Notes under the pieces: generated by a model
Database searches by the model: none
What the model saw: only the letters and a program-made list of their open reading frames with translations
What the model was told of the DNA's origin: nothing
Position numbers and translations under genes: made by a program
Assembly (NCBI GenBank): GCA_011053245.1
Contig: DRGS01000208.1
Location: forward strand, 1 to 6,700
Reading direction: 5' to 3'
Source: Phycisphaerales bacterium
GTDB lineage: Bacteria > Planctomycetota > Phycisphaerae > Sedimentisphaerales > Anaerohalosphaeraceae
Length of the DNA: 6,700 nt
Shown: piece after piece, positions 1 through 6,026 of the stretch
Position numbering within the stretch: the stretch's first letter is position 1
Layout: every line of letters starts with the position of its first letter

Positions 1-741
1 CTCCTCGACCTGGCTCTGAAGTTCCTGAAGCGCCTCGCTCGTAACCGCCACAGCCTTATCGAGATCTTCCAGCGAATACTGTTCGGAAAAATGCCTCTGT
101 AGCAGGAACGTAAATGTTTTTTCCTTATCGACAACCGTCGCCTCGGAAAACGCATACCCCTCAGACGCCACCTTGGCGTTTATGACTTTCATATCTTCGA
201 GGATCGCTGTTGCCCTTCTGTTTTCCTGCGGCGTATGCGCTGACATCAGGAACTTGGCATTTTCGATAATGTTAGCGAGCTGCGACGCCACCGCTTTGCA
301 TGCAAGAACATCTTCATCGAGAAAACGCTGTTTCTTCTTCCGCTGCAAAACAAGTACGCCGATCCGTGAAATACCGCGCATAATAGGAACCGCCAGGAAA
401 TTGTCATACATCTCCTCGTCGGTCCCGACAAAAAGTTTATAACTCGGATGCTTACTTGCCTTACTGACGCAAACAGGTCGAAGCTCCTTGAGCGCTAAGC
501 CTGTAAGTCCCTCGCCGATCTGCATGCGAACCTGTCCGATCGAATCCGGACTCAAACCCTCCGTCGCCCGCATGACAAGCTGCTTACTGTCCTCATCGTA
601 CAGATAGATCGAGCAGACCTCAGTCTTCAGGTGCTGCGTGATCATCATGACAGTGCGCTGCAGAAAATTCTCCACACTCACACTGTCGCGAAACAGGTGA
701 TTAAGCTCACTGATGTCACACAATAATTTGATTCGATCCAT
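1..741 (-). CDS. GAF-domain protein continuing into an enzyme I (PtsI/PtsP-like) N-terminal region; 3' end beyond the window
   Basis: The frame begins at an ATG (complement of 739-741) and stays open for 247 codons to the window edge, so only the N-terminal part is present. Residues about 15-165 form a GAF domain: a core with SIYLYDED near 44-51, GEGLTGLAL at 76-84, and FLAVPI plus IGVLVLQRK at 115-135. This matches the sensor domain of PtsP (nitrogen-PTS enzyme I). After a helical linker, residues about 185-247 (AKVASEGYAFSEATVVDKEK, then acidic helical sequence) resemble the start of the PEP-utilising enzyme N-terminal domain. If the rest is present, it would be a cytoplasmic PEP-dependent kinase phosphorylating an HPr-like protein, with the GAF domain sensing a small ligand. 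A GGTG lies 5 bp before the start. The phosphohistidine domain lies outside, so a shorter GAF protein is possible. It is 16 bp after the PQ-loop gene, probably co-transcribed. Confidence 0.8.
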   Translation of the reverse strand, partial: MDRIKLLCDISELNHLFRDSVSVENFLQRTVMMITQHLKTEVCSIYLYDEDSKQLVMRATEGLSPDSIGQVRMQIGEGLTGLALKELRPVCVSKASKHPSYKLFVGTDEEMYDNFLAVPIMRGISRIGVLVLQRKKKQRFLDEDVLACKAVASQLANIIENAKFLMSAHTPQENRRATAILEDMKVINAKVASEGYAFSEATVVDKEKTFTFLLQRHFSEQYSLEDLDKAVAVTSEALQELQSQVEE

Positions 742-757
742 AAAAACACCATTGGTA

Positions 758-1018
758 TTATTGCCGTTCAAGCCGATAATTTCGGCGATATAAACCTATA
801 TCGACAAGAACCATCACAGCATTAAGAACATATAACCACACAACATGGTCCAGGTTCGAACTGACCTTATAAGCGATCCCCGAAAGATAGCCAACCTCGA
901 TAATAATAAGAAAACCAATGCTCTTACCGGACGTTACCCGGGACTTGTACGACCGATAGATACTCACCGGCCACGCCGCCCCGAAACATATCAGCATCAA
1001 TGCCTCAAAAAAACTCAT
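758..1018 (-). CDS. small three-helix PQ-loop / SemiSWEET-type membrane protein
   Basis: An 86-residue, mostly hydrophobic protein with three predicted membrane helices (about 5-20, 34-52 and 58-77), the length and topology of a SemiSWEET half-transporter. After helix 1 it has W16-P17, then a basic stretch with YKSR at 24-27 and TSGKS at 29-33. This is the layout of the PQ-loop motif (Pro at a helix kink followed by K-S-x-x-G-x-S), although the usual Gln after Pro is Val here. Asn66 in helix 3 sits where SemiSWEETs keep a pocket asparagine. Family members dimerise and move sugars or other small solutes across the inner membrane; the substrate here is unknown. The start is 7 bp after the pyrE stop codon, with GGA inside the end of pyrE as the only ribosome-binding sequence, so translation is probably coupled to pyrE. 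Confidence 0.8.
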   Translation of the reverse strand: MSFFEALMLICFGAAWPVSIYRSYKSRVTSGKSIGFLIIIEVGYLSGIAYKVSSNLDHVVWLYVLNAVMVLVDIGLYRRNYRLERQ

Positions 1019-1025
1019 AATCAGT

Positions 1026-1550
1026 CTAATCCGTTATCCCGAGATCGCTCTTAGTCATAATACTGTCGAACTTATACCCTGCCCCCGTAATATTCTCTTC
1101 CGCACCCTGCTTGCGGTCGATCACGCAGACGATTTCCTTAACCGTCGCGCCCGCATCGGTAATTATCTTCGCCGCTTCGATCACCTGACCGCCCGTCGTA
1201 GCGATATCTTCTACCAGCAGCACAACGTCACCTTCTTTGAGCGCACCTTCGACCATCTTACTCGTGCCATAGCCTTTTTTGCTATTGCGAACGATGATCC
1301 AGTTCTTACCGGATTCCATCGCCGTCGCCGCCGCAAGCGCTACCCCGCCAAGCTCCGCCCCAGCGATAAGCGTCACATCGTCACTGATATGTTTGGCAAA
1401 CTCGGCCCCCAAAGCCTTCAATATATCCGGACAGGTCTCAAACAGGTACTTATCCATATAATATTTGCTCTTTTTGCCGCTGCGCAAGGTAAAATCACCC
1501 TCCAAATACGAAGTCTCTTTAACCCGCTTGATCAATTCATCCCGTGTCAT
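1026..1550 (-). CDS. pyrE: orotate phosphoribosyltransferase
   Basis: PyrE joins orotate to PRPP to make orotidine 5'-monophosphate, the fifth step of de novo UMP synthesis, in the cytoplasm. The 174-residue protein has the family landmarks: FTLRSGKKSKYYMDKYLF at about 20-37 (N-terminal hood and substrate contact), AGAELGGVALA at 63-73, the flexible catalytic loop RNSKKGYGTSK at 88-98 with paired lysines, and the PRPP-binding signature VVLLVEDIATTGGQ at 109-122. The DKYLFET form resembles the shorter, actinobacterial-type PyrE rather than the roughly 213-residue enterobacterial one. The reading frame extends 22 codons further upstream, but I chose the internal ATG because GGAG lies 6 bp before it; the upstream starts lack a site and the extension looks non-conserved. 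It is followed after 7 bp by the PQ-loop gene. No pyrF is seen in the window. Confidence 0.95.
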   Translation of the reverse strand: MTRDELIKRVKETSYLEGDFTLRSGKKSKYYMDKYLFETCPDILKALGAEFAKHISDDVTLIAGAELGGVALAAATAMESGKNWIIVRNSKKGYGTSKMVEGALKEGDVVLLVEDIATTGGQVIEAAKIITDAGATVKEIVCVIDRKQGAEENITGAGYKFDSIMTKSDLGITD

Positions 1551-1588
1551 GTCCATCTCCATTAATAGCAATATTTTCACAAAACCAC

Positions 1589-1616
1589 ATTCTAAGCAAA
1601 ACCAAAACATAATCAA
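1589..1616 (-). promoter_or_regulatory. candidate sigma70-type promoter for pyrE
   Basis: Reading the minus strand in the 106-bp recQ-pyrE gap, TTGATT (1611-1616) and TAGAAT (1589-1594) are separated by 16 bp, about 40 bp before the pyrE start. Both boxes are fair matches to TTGACA/TATAAT. It would let pyrE and the two genes after it be transcribed independently of recQ. I see no attenuator or terminator in the gap. Confidence 0.35.
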
Positions 1617-1656
1617 GAGACTTTTCGGTCACCTATCATACCCCACAGCCACCTAT

Positions 1657-3477
1657 TTAATATCCATCTGTGTCCATATCCAACGAATACTCGGAGCAGT
1701 GATCTTTTATAGCAGTGATAAATGTTTCCCCGTATTGCTGGTACTTCTTTTCGCCCACCCCCTTGACATTGAGAAAGGTGCTAAGAGATGCCGGTCTTTT
1801 CCTGGCCATATCTCTAAGTGCCCCGTCGCCGAAAACTATATACGCGGGAATCTTCTTTTTGCCGGCGATCTTCGACCGTATTTTTCGCAAAGTCTCGAAT
1901 AGCTCCTTATCCACACCTTCCCACGAATCCGCAACGACCTTCGAGACCTTCGCCTTTTTAACCGATGGTTTAAGCAGCCGCGGAGTCCGCTCTCCCTTTA
2001 GAACATCACCGCCTTTTTCCGTGATTCTCAGAACATTATATTCGCCGTACTTTTCAATATAGTCCTGCCCCGTAAGCTGTTCGATCCAGTCGCGCACATT
2101 ATGATTTGAATGATCCTCAAGCAAACCGTAAGTACTCAGCCTGTCATGATTATTTTCCAGTATCCGTTTATCCCGCGACCCGACAAGAACCAAAGCAACA
2201 TAGCCGCCCCCAAACCTCTGCTCAACGCGAGCAACACAGGAAAGTATCTTCTGCGCGATTATCAGAGCATCGTCTACATAATCCAATTCGCCAAGACACA
2301 CATCGCACGCGTTACAGTTGTCGCTGTCAAGATCCTGCCCGAAATATTTAAGGATAGCCTTGTGCCTGCACACGCCCCCGGTGCAGTAGTTATGCATGCT
2401 GTTAAGCTTGACCATCGCGATCTTATAAGCTTCGACCGGCATATCCCGCATAATACTTTTCCACGTCCCGTAGTCGCCGCCCGAATAGAACAAACAGCAG
2501 TCCGCCTCCAACCCGTCGCGTCCGCCGCGTCCGCTTTCCTGCTGATAGTGTTCAAGCGACTTCGGCATACCCGCATGAATAACGTAACGAACATTGGATT
2601 TGTCTATCCCCATACCGAACGCAACGGTAGCTACGATAATATCCACCTTCTCATTGATGAACATATCCTGATTTTCCCTCCGGTTATCCGCGTCCATCCC
2701 CGCATGATAAGGCGCAGCCTTATAACCTTTACTTTTCAGTTGCCCGCACATACTGTCAACATCCTTGCGCCTGATGCAGTAGATAATACCCGATTCCCCC
2801 TTGTGCCGCTCGATCACAGAACAAACCTGCTTGACGATATTATTTCGCGGCTCAACCTTATACAGCAAATTCGGCCGATCAAATGACCCTACGATCATCT
2901 GCGGGTTGTCAAGTTTTAACTGCTGCGCAATATCGGCTCGCACATGCTCCGTCGCGGTCGCGGTATAAGCGGCAATAGTAATACCGTCAAACATATCTTT
3001 CAGCGATCCCAACTGTCGATACTCCGGCCTGAAATCATGACCCCACATACTCACGCAATGCGCTTCATCGATAGCGATAAACGACAGCTCCGCCTTTCGC
3101 AGGATCCCAAGAAAATTATCCGACATAAGTCGTTCGGGTGAAAGGTAAAGAAGCTTAAGTTCCTTCCGGTTGATCCTTGCAAAAACATCATTCTGCTGCG
3201 ACATCGAAAGCGAGCTGTCAATTCGCTCCGCCGCGATCCCGCACTCCTTTAGTGAGTCCACCTGGTCTTTCATAAGAGAGATCAAAGGAGAAACCACAAC
3301 CGCAAGCCCCTCCATCGTAACCGCCGGCCCCTGAAAACAAAGAGACTTACCCCCACCCGTAGGCAAAACCACAACAGAATCAACCCCCCCGCTAACGCAC
3401 CCCATAGCCTCCCGCTGCAACGGAAAAAACCCCTTATACCCCCAATACTGCAACAAAGCTCGTTCAATCTTCTTCAT
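1657..3477 (-). CDS. recQ: ATP-dependent DNA helicase RecQ
   Basis: RecQ is a 3'-to-5' DNA helicase acting in recombination and restart of stalled forks. The 606-residue length matches E. coli RecQ (609). Motifs appear in order: aromatic/motif 0 FFPLQREA with Gln21, Walker A PTGGGKS at 39-45, DEAH box at 137-140 followed by the aromatic-rich loop CVSMWGHDFRPEY, TATAT at 172-176, ATVAFGMGIDK at 283-293, and motif VI QQESGRGGRDG at 312-322. The zinc-binding part follows with Cys370, Cys388, Cys391 and Cys394, then a winged-helix region, then an HRDC domain at about 523-593. All expected domains are present, so it should be active. I start at ATG 3477; a TTG two codons upstream is in frame but less likely. 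No strong Shine-Dalgarno precedes it. It is the first of the leftward genes and the right-hand limit of the core-like segment. Confidence 0.96.
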   Translation of the reverse strand: MKKIERALLQYWGYKGFFPLQREAMGCVSGGVDSVVVLPTGGGKSLCFQGPAVTMEGLAVVVSPLISLMKDQVDSLKECGIAAERIDSSLSMSQQNDVFARINRKELKLLYLSPERLMSDNFLGILRKAELSFIAIDEAHCVSMWGHDFRPEYRQLGSLKDMFDGITIAAYTATATEHVRADIAQQLKLDNPQMIVGSFDRPNLLYKVEPRNNIVKQVCSVIERHKGESGIIYCIRRKDVDSMCGQLKSKGYKAAPYHAGMDADNRRENQDMFINEKVDIIVATVAFGMGIDKSNVRYVIHAGMPKSLEHYQQESGRGGRDGLEADCCLFYSGGDYGTWKSIMRDMPVEAYKIAMVKLNSMHNYCTGGVCRHKAILKYFGQDLDSDNCNACDVCLGELDYVDDALIIAQKILSCVARVEQRFGGGYVALVLVGSRDKRILENNHDRLSTYGLLEDHSNHNVRDWIEQLTGQDYIEKYGEYNVLRITEKGGDVLKGERTPRLLKPSVKKAKVSKVVADSWEGVDKELFETLRKIRSKIAGKKKIPAYIVFGDGALRDMARKRPASLSTFLNVKGVGEKKYQQYGETFITAIKDHCSEYSLDMDTDGY

Positions 3478-3558
3478 AATCAAACATCATAACCCATACC
3501 ACTAAAACCCGCCACAAAAAACCACAATAACCCGAACAGACCCCGGAATTGTCATCCT

Positions 3559-3583
3559 GCCTGCCCTGAGCATAGTCGAAGGG
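3559..3583 (+). repeat. REP-like imperfect palindromic repeat, copy 1
   Basis: A 25-bp element that begins GCCTG and then folds as an imperfect hairpin: arms CCCT (3564-3567) and AGGG (3580-3583), then G-A/A-G opposed bases, a G-C pair, and a six-base loop CATAGT. Copy 2 at 6222-6246 is the same in 22 of 25 positions and in the same orientation. From memory, CTGAGCxTAGTCGAAGGG-like elements are common dispersed repeats in several bacterial phyla. On the opposite strand it reads as FDYAQGRQDD, a peptide that recurs in spurious gene predictions. Confidence 0.7.
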
Positions 3584-3602
3584 CCATCTCCCCATTTTCT
3601 CC

Positions 3603-3630
3603 TTGCTTTTCACGCTCACTATGCCATAAT
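3603..3630 (+). promoter_or_regulatory. weak candidate promoter ahead of the gene remnant and SIR2-like gene
   Basis: TTGCTT (3603-3608) and CATAAT (3625-3630) are 16 bp apart on the plus strand. The -10 box is a good match and the -35 box a poor one. Transcription would start at or just before the ATG of the broken gene at 3638 and continue into the SIR2-like gene at 3816. It is the best candidate I can see upstream of that gene. Confidence 0.25.
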
Positions 3631-3637
3631 ACCGCTT

Positions 3638-3757
3638 ATGAAGCATTCATTAGAACATCTGCCCCAGCGCAAACGCCAGGAGATCAAGCATATATTTGAA
3701 CTAACAGAAAAAATCGATAGTTTTGGTTGTCTATGGTTAATATCGCTGGGCAAATAG
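3638..3757 (+). pseudogene. 5' remnant of a nucleotidyltransferase/HEPN-type gene
   Basis: A 39-codon frame starts MKHSLEHLPQRKRQEIKHI. This is close to the N-terminus that I recall for minimal nucleotidyltransferase and HEPN proteins (M-K-x-S-L-x-H-L-P-x-x-K-x-x-E-L-x-x-I), where it precedes the GSxARG nucleotidyltransferase motif. Here the likeness ends after about 25 residues. The remaining codons (DSFGCLWLISLGK) look random and end in TAG, and no nucleotidyltransferase or HEPN motif follows in any frame before the SIR2-like gene. I read it as a gene truncated by deletion or insertion. Full-length relatives act as toxin-antitoxin or defence components, so it may mark an older defence locus at this site. 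The family call is from recalled sequence patterns only, and a chance short ORF is possible. Confidence 0.45.
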
Positions 3758-3815
3758 AATCAGCATGAGCAAAAATTTTACTCTGCTACAAGACTAAAAG
3801 TCAGAAGAAATTACT

Positions 3816-4766
3816 ATGATAGAAAAGAATACAGTTCTTGTTTTAGGTGCAGGGGCAAGTTGTCCTTTTGGTTTTCCAATCGGTCGAGAACTTGTAAAAA
3901 TCATTATTCGCAATTTAGGGCCTAGCGGCGATTTGCTTCGTATTCTGATTAATCATGGTTTTGATGAAGATTGGATAAACAGTTTTAAGGATGCTTTATT
4001 AGGTGCAGAGCCTCTTTCTATTGATACATTCTTAGAGCATCGTCCAGACTTTGAAAAAATTGGCAAGGAAGCTATTGCTGGTTCTTTATTACCATATGAG
4101 CACTTAGGTCGTTTCAATACAATGCTTTTGCAAGATGAGAATAATTGGTATCGATATTTATTTAACAGACTTAACACTTCTTTTGATGATTTCGCCCTGA
4201 ACCAGTTGTCGGTAATCACATTTAATTATGATCGTTCATTTGAACATTACCTTTTCAGCGTATTAAAGAACACTTATAACAAGACTGAGGAAGAATGTGC
4301 AGAAAAGTTAAAAAGCATACCGGTTATTCATGTTCATGGTTCATTAGGCAGTTTAATCTGGCAGGAATCGAGTTTGAGTAGCGTTTCTTATGGAATATGG
4401 TCAAACAAAAGATATAAAGGGCAAGCAGTTAAACAAGGTGGAGAGAATATAATTATTGTTCATGAAGCAAATAAAGAAACCCCTGAGTTCCAAAAAGCCC
4501 ATCAATTATTGTCTCAGGCAGATTATGTTTACTTTTTAGGATTTGGGTTCAATAGAGATAATGTAAGAAGATTAAGGATTGAAATATTACTTAACAAGGT
4601 CGTAACAAGAGGAACTGCGTTCAAACTACCTTTGCAAGAAAGGAAATATATATGTAGTCTTAAAATGGCTGGAAATGGTAGGTGGAACAATGCGCAAAAT
4701 TTAACAAACGGGTTTTTTGATTTGGATTGTTATAATTTTCTAGAAAAACAGGTGGTTTTTGAATGA
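3816..4766 (+). CDS. SIR2-like (sirtuin-fold) protein, probable NAD-dependent defence effector
   Basis: This 316-residue protein has the scattered signature of the SIR2-like family: nucleotide-binding loop VLGAGASCPFGFPIG at 9-23, SIDTFLEHRPDF at 68-79, the TFNYD motif at 135-139 (equivalent to TQNVD of sirtuins), HVHGS at 172-176 with the putative catalytic His174, and YFLGFGFNRDN at 239-249 near the end of the Rossmann fold. The zinc-binding cysteines of deacetylase sirtuins are not evident. Prokaryotic proteins of this type often hydrolyse NAD+ to stop phage growth, usually when triggered by a partner or fused domain; here the SIR2-like domain fills nearly the whole protein. The start ATG has only a weak AGAAG site. 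Codons are strikingly AT-rich compared with recQ and pyrE, suggesting transfer. It converges on the 187-aa gene. Family is fairly sure; the defence role is inference. Confidence 0.85.
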   Translation: MIEKNTVLVLGAGASCPFGFPIGRELVKIIIRNLGPSGDLLRILINHGFDEDWINSFKDALLGAEPLSIDTFLEHRPDFEKIGKEAIAGSLLPYEHLGRFNTMLLQDENNWYRYLFNRLNTSFDDFALNQLSVITFNYDRSFEHYLFSVLKNTYNKTEEECAEKLKSIPVIHVHGSLGSLIWQESSLSSVSYGIWSNKRYKGQAVKQGGENIIIVHEANKETPEFQKAHQLLSQADYVYFLGFGFNRDNVRRLRIEILLNKVVTRGTAFKLPLQERKYICSLKMAGNGRWNNAQNLTNGFFDLDCYNFLEKQVVFE

Positions 4767-4940
4767 TTTTATGTCCTATACGAATATGTGAAAGATGAGA
4801 AGATAGGATTAGCATAGCAAAAATTTGGAATACCACGAAAACACACAAATGTTTGTGCGACCTAATATTGGCCAAATGGGGAATTCTGACAAGGAGATTA
4901 GGGACAGTCTTGTTGTTTTCGGTTAATTTGTACTTTAGCG

Positions 4941-5504
4941 TTACTGGAGAAGTGTCCAGAAGTCGTTGAATTTTACAGAAAAAACTTTGCCTTCGTCGCA
5001 GTTGTTTATATGAACTGTTGCTCGAATCACATCTGCGTCTGATTCATCAGTTATAGCCATGTGTGGTTCTTCTGCCCGCACCATAAGCGAATCACAAACA
5101 ATAAAATGCTCTTTATTTTCCGGGCAGGAAGACGGTAGGCAAAAAACTTCCAAGTTATCGTATTTTTTCTCCGTATCCGTAAGAAATTGCGTTTTATTTT
5201 CGGAAGTTACAATGATTCTGGCTTTACCGCTGTTCTGTTTGATCCTATCTAATGCCTGATAGAATTTCGTGGCCAGCGTTTCAAGAAAACCGTCATTCCC
5301 ACCTGTAAGCATATCGAGACTCCAGGAAGTATTGTCGAACATAAAGGCTGTTAGGAAAAGCGCATGCAGATAATTACTGTTGGAGATTTTTTGATTGCAA
5401 GAATCAGGGTCTTGCGATGATAATGCCCTGATTTCGTCTCCGAAAAGCTGGTATCCGTAGGTAGTGTACATCTTTTTGGCGTCTCGGATGGTCATCTTTT
5501 TCAT
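4941..5504 (-). CDS. 187-aa protein of unknown function, possible PLD-like-fold C-terminal domain
   Basis: I do not recognise this gene firmly. The start is well supported: GAGGG lies 7 bp before the ATG. The first half is helical and polar (YTTYGYQLFGDEI at 13-25) with a semi-hydrophobic stretch YLHALFLTAFMF at 45-56. Residues about 94-187 look like an alpha/beta domain: strand ARIIVTSE, strand LEVFCLP, then HFIVCDSLMVRAEEPH at 133-148, DADVIRATVHINN at 156-168 and a final VKFNDFW at 177-183. The order H-F-x-V-x-D, R-x-E, A-x-V-x-x-N, then F-x-x-x-W recalls catalytically inactive phospholipase-D-like domains near defence genes, but that is a resemblance only. There is no signal peptide or membrane helix. 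It is convergent with the SIR2-like gene (174-bp gap) and lies downstream of an orphan ncRNA on the same strand. It has its own promoter at 5699-5726. Confidence 0.75.
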   Translation of the reverse strand: MKKMTIRDAKKMYTTYGYQLFGDEIRALSSQDPDSCNQKISNSNYLHALFLTAFMFDNTSWSLDMLTGGNDGFLETLATKFYQALDRIKQNSGKARIIVTSENKTQFLTDTEKKYDNLEVFCLPSSCPENKEHFIVCDSLMVRAEEPHMAITDESDADVIRATVHINNCDEGKVFSVKFNDFWTLLQ

Positions 5505-5515
5505 TCTACTGCCCT

Positions 5516-5533
5516 CTAATGCCTTTTGGGCAT
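5516..5533 (-). promoter_or_regulatory. five-codon leader ORF overlapping the Shine-Dalgarno of the 187-aa gene
   Basis: On the minus strand GAGGG, 5 bp, then ATG opens a mini-ORF encoding MPKRH and ending in TAG. The G of that stop is the first base of the GAGGG (5512-5516) that serves the main ATG at 5504. Within the mini-ORF, ATGCC and GGCAT can form a 5-bp hairpin with a five-base loop. The layout would allow translational coupling or ribosome-dependent unmasking. It may also be a chance duplication of a ribosome-binding module, since AGAGGG occurs twice within 35 bp. Confidence 0.35.
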
Positions 5534-5698
5534 CCTTACCCTCTTTTGCTGTATTACCAATATTTCGGCACCTACAGATAGCTCTATTACTCTATTTTAG
5601 GCTTGTTAATCACGATAATGACTAATAGTTCAAATAAAGTAAATCCTTTTTTCTTGCTTAGTACAAGTCATGACATACAATCTTTATTCCAAACCTCC

Positions 5699-5726
5699 AT
5701 TGTACCAGAAAACAAACGGTTGTCAA
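5699..5726 (-). promoter_or_regulatory. probable sigma70 promoter of the 187-aa gene
   Basis: On the minus strand, TTGACA (5721-5726, exact consensus) is followed after 16 bp by TACAAT (5699-5704, five of six). Transcription would begin near 5692, giving a leader of about 188 nt before the 187-aa gene. Its spacing and -35 box match those of the ncRNA promoter at 6027-6054, so the two may respond alike. Confidence 0.65.
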
Positions 5727-5788
5727 GTTTTTATTTCTCTTTTTGTCTCAAACACTTTATATATCGGCAAGTTTTATGTAAAAGTAGC

Positions 5789-5878
5789 AAAAAAAAACGC
5801 AAAATAAGTCTCCAGAAGATTCCCGTAACTCTTAAATATGCACCTGAGTACTGGGACTTCTGAAAGATCAATTTGCGT
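5789..5878 (-). terminator. rod-like intrinsic terminator of the ncRNA
   Basis: In plus-strand coordinates the stem pairs 5797-5803 with 5872-5878 (ACGCAAA/TTTGCGT, 7 bp), 5808-5811 with 5865-5868 (one wobble), 5813-5818 with 5857-5862 (CAGAAG/CTTCTG), 5821-5824 with 5853-5856, and 5825-5831 with 5846-5851 (one bulge). The loop is 5832-5845. On the minus strand the stem is followed directly by nine T. About 27 pairs is far more than termination needs, so the rod is probably also a functional domain of the RNA. Confidence 0.75.
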
Positions 5879-6020
5879 ATAAAATACAACGAAAATATAA
5901 AGCTTTAGTTCACTATAAAAGTTTGTTCTCGCAAACGACATTCAGGTTCTATTCCACACACCACAATCTCCACCGCAGACTTCATACTTTGGCAAATTCT
6001 ATAAACTGTCGGAATAGTCT
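5789..6020 (-). ncRNA. autonomous structured non-coding RNA, about 230 nt, family unknown
   Basis: The transcript is bounded by a strong promoter (6027-6054) and a rod-like terminator ending in nine U (5789-5797). I find no coding region with a ribosome-binding site in it. The 3' part (5797-5878) folds into a long hairpin interrupted by small internal loops. The middle has a 5-bp hairpin, GTTTG with CAAAC, loop of six (5921-5936), and a 10-bp palindrome TAAAGCTTTA (5898-5907). The 5' part has two pairings that cross each other: 6011-6017 with 5949-5955 (7 bp) and 6007-6011 with 5936-5940 (5 bp), meaning a pseudoknot or alternative folds. I see no tmRNA, RNase P, SRP or 6S hallmarks and no tandem repeats as in type III antitoxin RNAs. 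It lies upstream of the 187-aa gene on the same strand. Confidence 0.6.
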
Positions 6021-6026
6021 ATTAAG

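Larger units (their letters stand above)
3478..3815. other. intergenic junction between recQ and the SIR2-like gene
   Basis: This 338-bp gap separates the divergent recQ and SIR2-like genes and marks the change from balanced to AT-rich sequence. It holds a REP-like repeat (3559-3583), a weak plus-strand promoter candidate (3603-3630) and a broken gene start (3638-3757). I found no convincing promoter for recQ and no strong Shine-Dalgarno for either neighbour. Confidence 0.6.

Noticed and set aside
1551..1616. 22-codon N-terminal extension of pyrE
   Set aside because: No ribosome-binding site at its starts, residues unlike the PyrE family, and it overlaps the promoter candidate.
2110..2886. 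258-codon plus-strand ORF inside recQ
   Set aside because: Antisense shadow of the recQ helicase and zinc-binding regions; no motif of its own.
3464..3646. 60-codon minus-strand ORF upstream of recQ
   Set aside because: It overlaps the recQ start and includes the REP-like repeat, which yields the recurrent spurious FDYAQGRQDD peptide.
4844..4857. Palindrome CACAAATGTTTGTG as a terminator for the SIR2-like gene
   Set aside because: Five or six pairs with a tiny loop and no T-run on either strand.
5603..5863. 86-codon plus-strand ORF starting MLITIMTNSSNK
   Set aside because: No good Shine-Dalgarno, biased low-complexity composition, no domain, and it lies antisense to the promoter of the 187-aa gene and the ncRNA terminator.
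5905..5985. 26-residue ORF inside the ncRNA (starts MKSAVEIVVCGIEPEC)
   Set aside because: No Shine-Dalgarno before its ATG, and not hydrophobic as a type I toxin peptide would be. Left as a chance ORF, though a dual-function RNA is not excluded.
5789..6020. Retron msr-msd RNA
   Set aside because: A long hairpin is present, but there are no flanking a1/a2 inverted repeats that I can see and no reverse transcriptase gene in the window.
5789..6020. 6S RNA
   Set aside because: Length and promoter/terminator arrangement fit, but the 5' and 3' ends do not pair into the single closed rod with a central bubble expected of 6S RNA.
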